From Caldifarciminota bacterium (GTDB lineage: Bacteria > Hydrothermota > Hydrothermia > B15-G9 > WFZT01), in contig JALSOY010000243.1 in the NCBI GenBank assembly GCA_026986235.1, forward strand, positions 1-5,849: a stretch of 5,849 nucleotides of DNA. The letters are read 5' to 3'. A model generated the notes under the pieces. The model worked only from the letters and a program-made list of their open reading frames with translations. It had not been told where the DNA came from and searched no databases. Below, one piece after another: positions 5,395-5,849 of this stretch (the first letter of the stretch is position 1; every line of letters starts with the position of its first letter). Made by a program: the position numbers and the translations under genes.

Positions 5395-5849
5395 GCTTCA
5401 AAAGGCTCTCGTTTACATAATACTGGTAGCCGGAGGCATCTGGATGCTACTCCCATTTCTCTGGATGCTTTCGACATCCTTTAAGACGCAGGCAGAGGCT
5501 TTAAGAATGCCCCCCACATGGATTCCCGAACACTTTACCACGGAACCTTTCAGAATAGTGTGGGAAAAGGTCCACTTTCCCCAGTACATATATGTTTCTC
5601 TTGTTGTATCTGTTTTCACGCTCATCGGCGTACTCCTTACATCCCTGCTTGCCGCTTACGCCTTTTCCTGGTACGAGTTTCCGGGCAGGGAACAGCTTTT
5701 CATGGCAATGTTGAGTCTCATGATGGTACCCATACCCGTTTATGTGGTGCCCCTTTACATCATAGTCCAGAAACTCGGGTGGATAGATACCTTTTACGCT
5801 CTTATAGTCCCCTGGACGGTAAACATTTTTGGTATCTTTCTCCTGAGGC
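5384..5849 (+). CDS. sugar ABC transporter permease, MalG/UgpE type (partial, 3' end outside window)
   Basis: This is the partner permease of the preceding gene, and it overlaps that gene by 11 bases. The readable 155 residues begin MKFKLQKALVYIIL. They continue through a first membrane helix (about 8-30), the family element MLSTSFKT (28-35) and PPTWIPEHFT (43-52), where MalG-type proteins carry their P.....P segment. A helix follows at 70-94, then AYAFSWYEFPGR (91-102). Next comes MMVPIPVYVVPLYIIVQKLG (113-132), a close match to the conserved MVP...V.PLY...LG run, and WIDTFYALIVP (133-143). The docking EAA loop would lie beyond the right edge. A purine-rich stretch including AAGG (5374-5377) sits 6 nt before ATG 5384 and serves as a plausible ribosome binding site. 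Confidence 0.93.
   Translation, partial: MKFKLQKALVYIILVAGGIWMLLPFLWMLSTSFKTQAEALRMPPTWIPEHFTTEPFRIVWEKVHFPQYIYVSLVVSVFTLIGVLLTSLLAAYAFSWYEFPGREQLFMAMLSLMMVPIPVYVVPLYIIVQKLGWIDTFYALIVPWTVNIFGIFLLR

Overview
The window reads as bacterial chromosome of roughly mid-40s to 50 percent GC. It has bacterial-type sigma70 promoters, bacterial tRNAs, a peptidoglycan-recycling kinase (AnmK), a type I-B-like cas1-cas2 pair and the start of a MalF/MalG-type sugar ABC importer. The protein families (DUF1015, DUF4321, Cas1b) and Lys/Glu/Ile-rich proteins would suit an anaerobic and possibly thermophilic bacterium. A tentative outer-membrane-style C-terminus at the left edge would suit a diderm. I cannot name the phylum from sequence alone.

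Layout, left to right. Positions 3-71 may hold the last codons of a protein from outside the window. A near-consensus promoter (83-111) drives tRNA-Ser(GGA) and tRNA-Ala(CGC). A DUF1015 gene starts 12 nt after tRNA-Ala. It runs into anmK, which is convergent and overlaps it by 14 bp. anmK and cas1 diverge from a 156-bp intergenic region holding inverted repeats. cas1 and cas2 are translationally coupled (TGATG overlap). Just after cas2 a promoter with a perfect TTGACA box leads into tRNA-Cys(GCA) and tRNA-Leu(TAA). A small DUF4321 membrane-protein gene starts 10 nt after tRNA-Leu. It overlaps the first ABC permease gene by ATGA, and that overlaps the second permease gene by 11 bp. The second permease is cut by the right edge.

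Two themes stand out. First, two independent tRNA pairs share one architecture: the first tRNA encodes CCA, the second does not, and a protein gene without a Shine-Dalgarno sequence begins 10-12 nt beyond the second tRNA. Processing of the tRNA 3' end would therefore create an mRNA with almost no leader, and the ABC importer operon seems to hang from a tRNA promoter. Second, the cas1-cas2 pair stands alone here, without array, cas4 or effector genes. It also has a strand composition (G>C on + in most sampled lines) opposite to its neighbours, which suggests an inserted or inverted segment.

No stretch longer than 300 bases lacks a gene. No IS element, CRISPR repeat array, origin or convincing riboswitch is visible.
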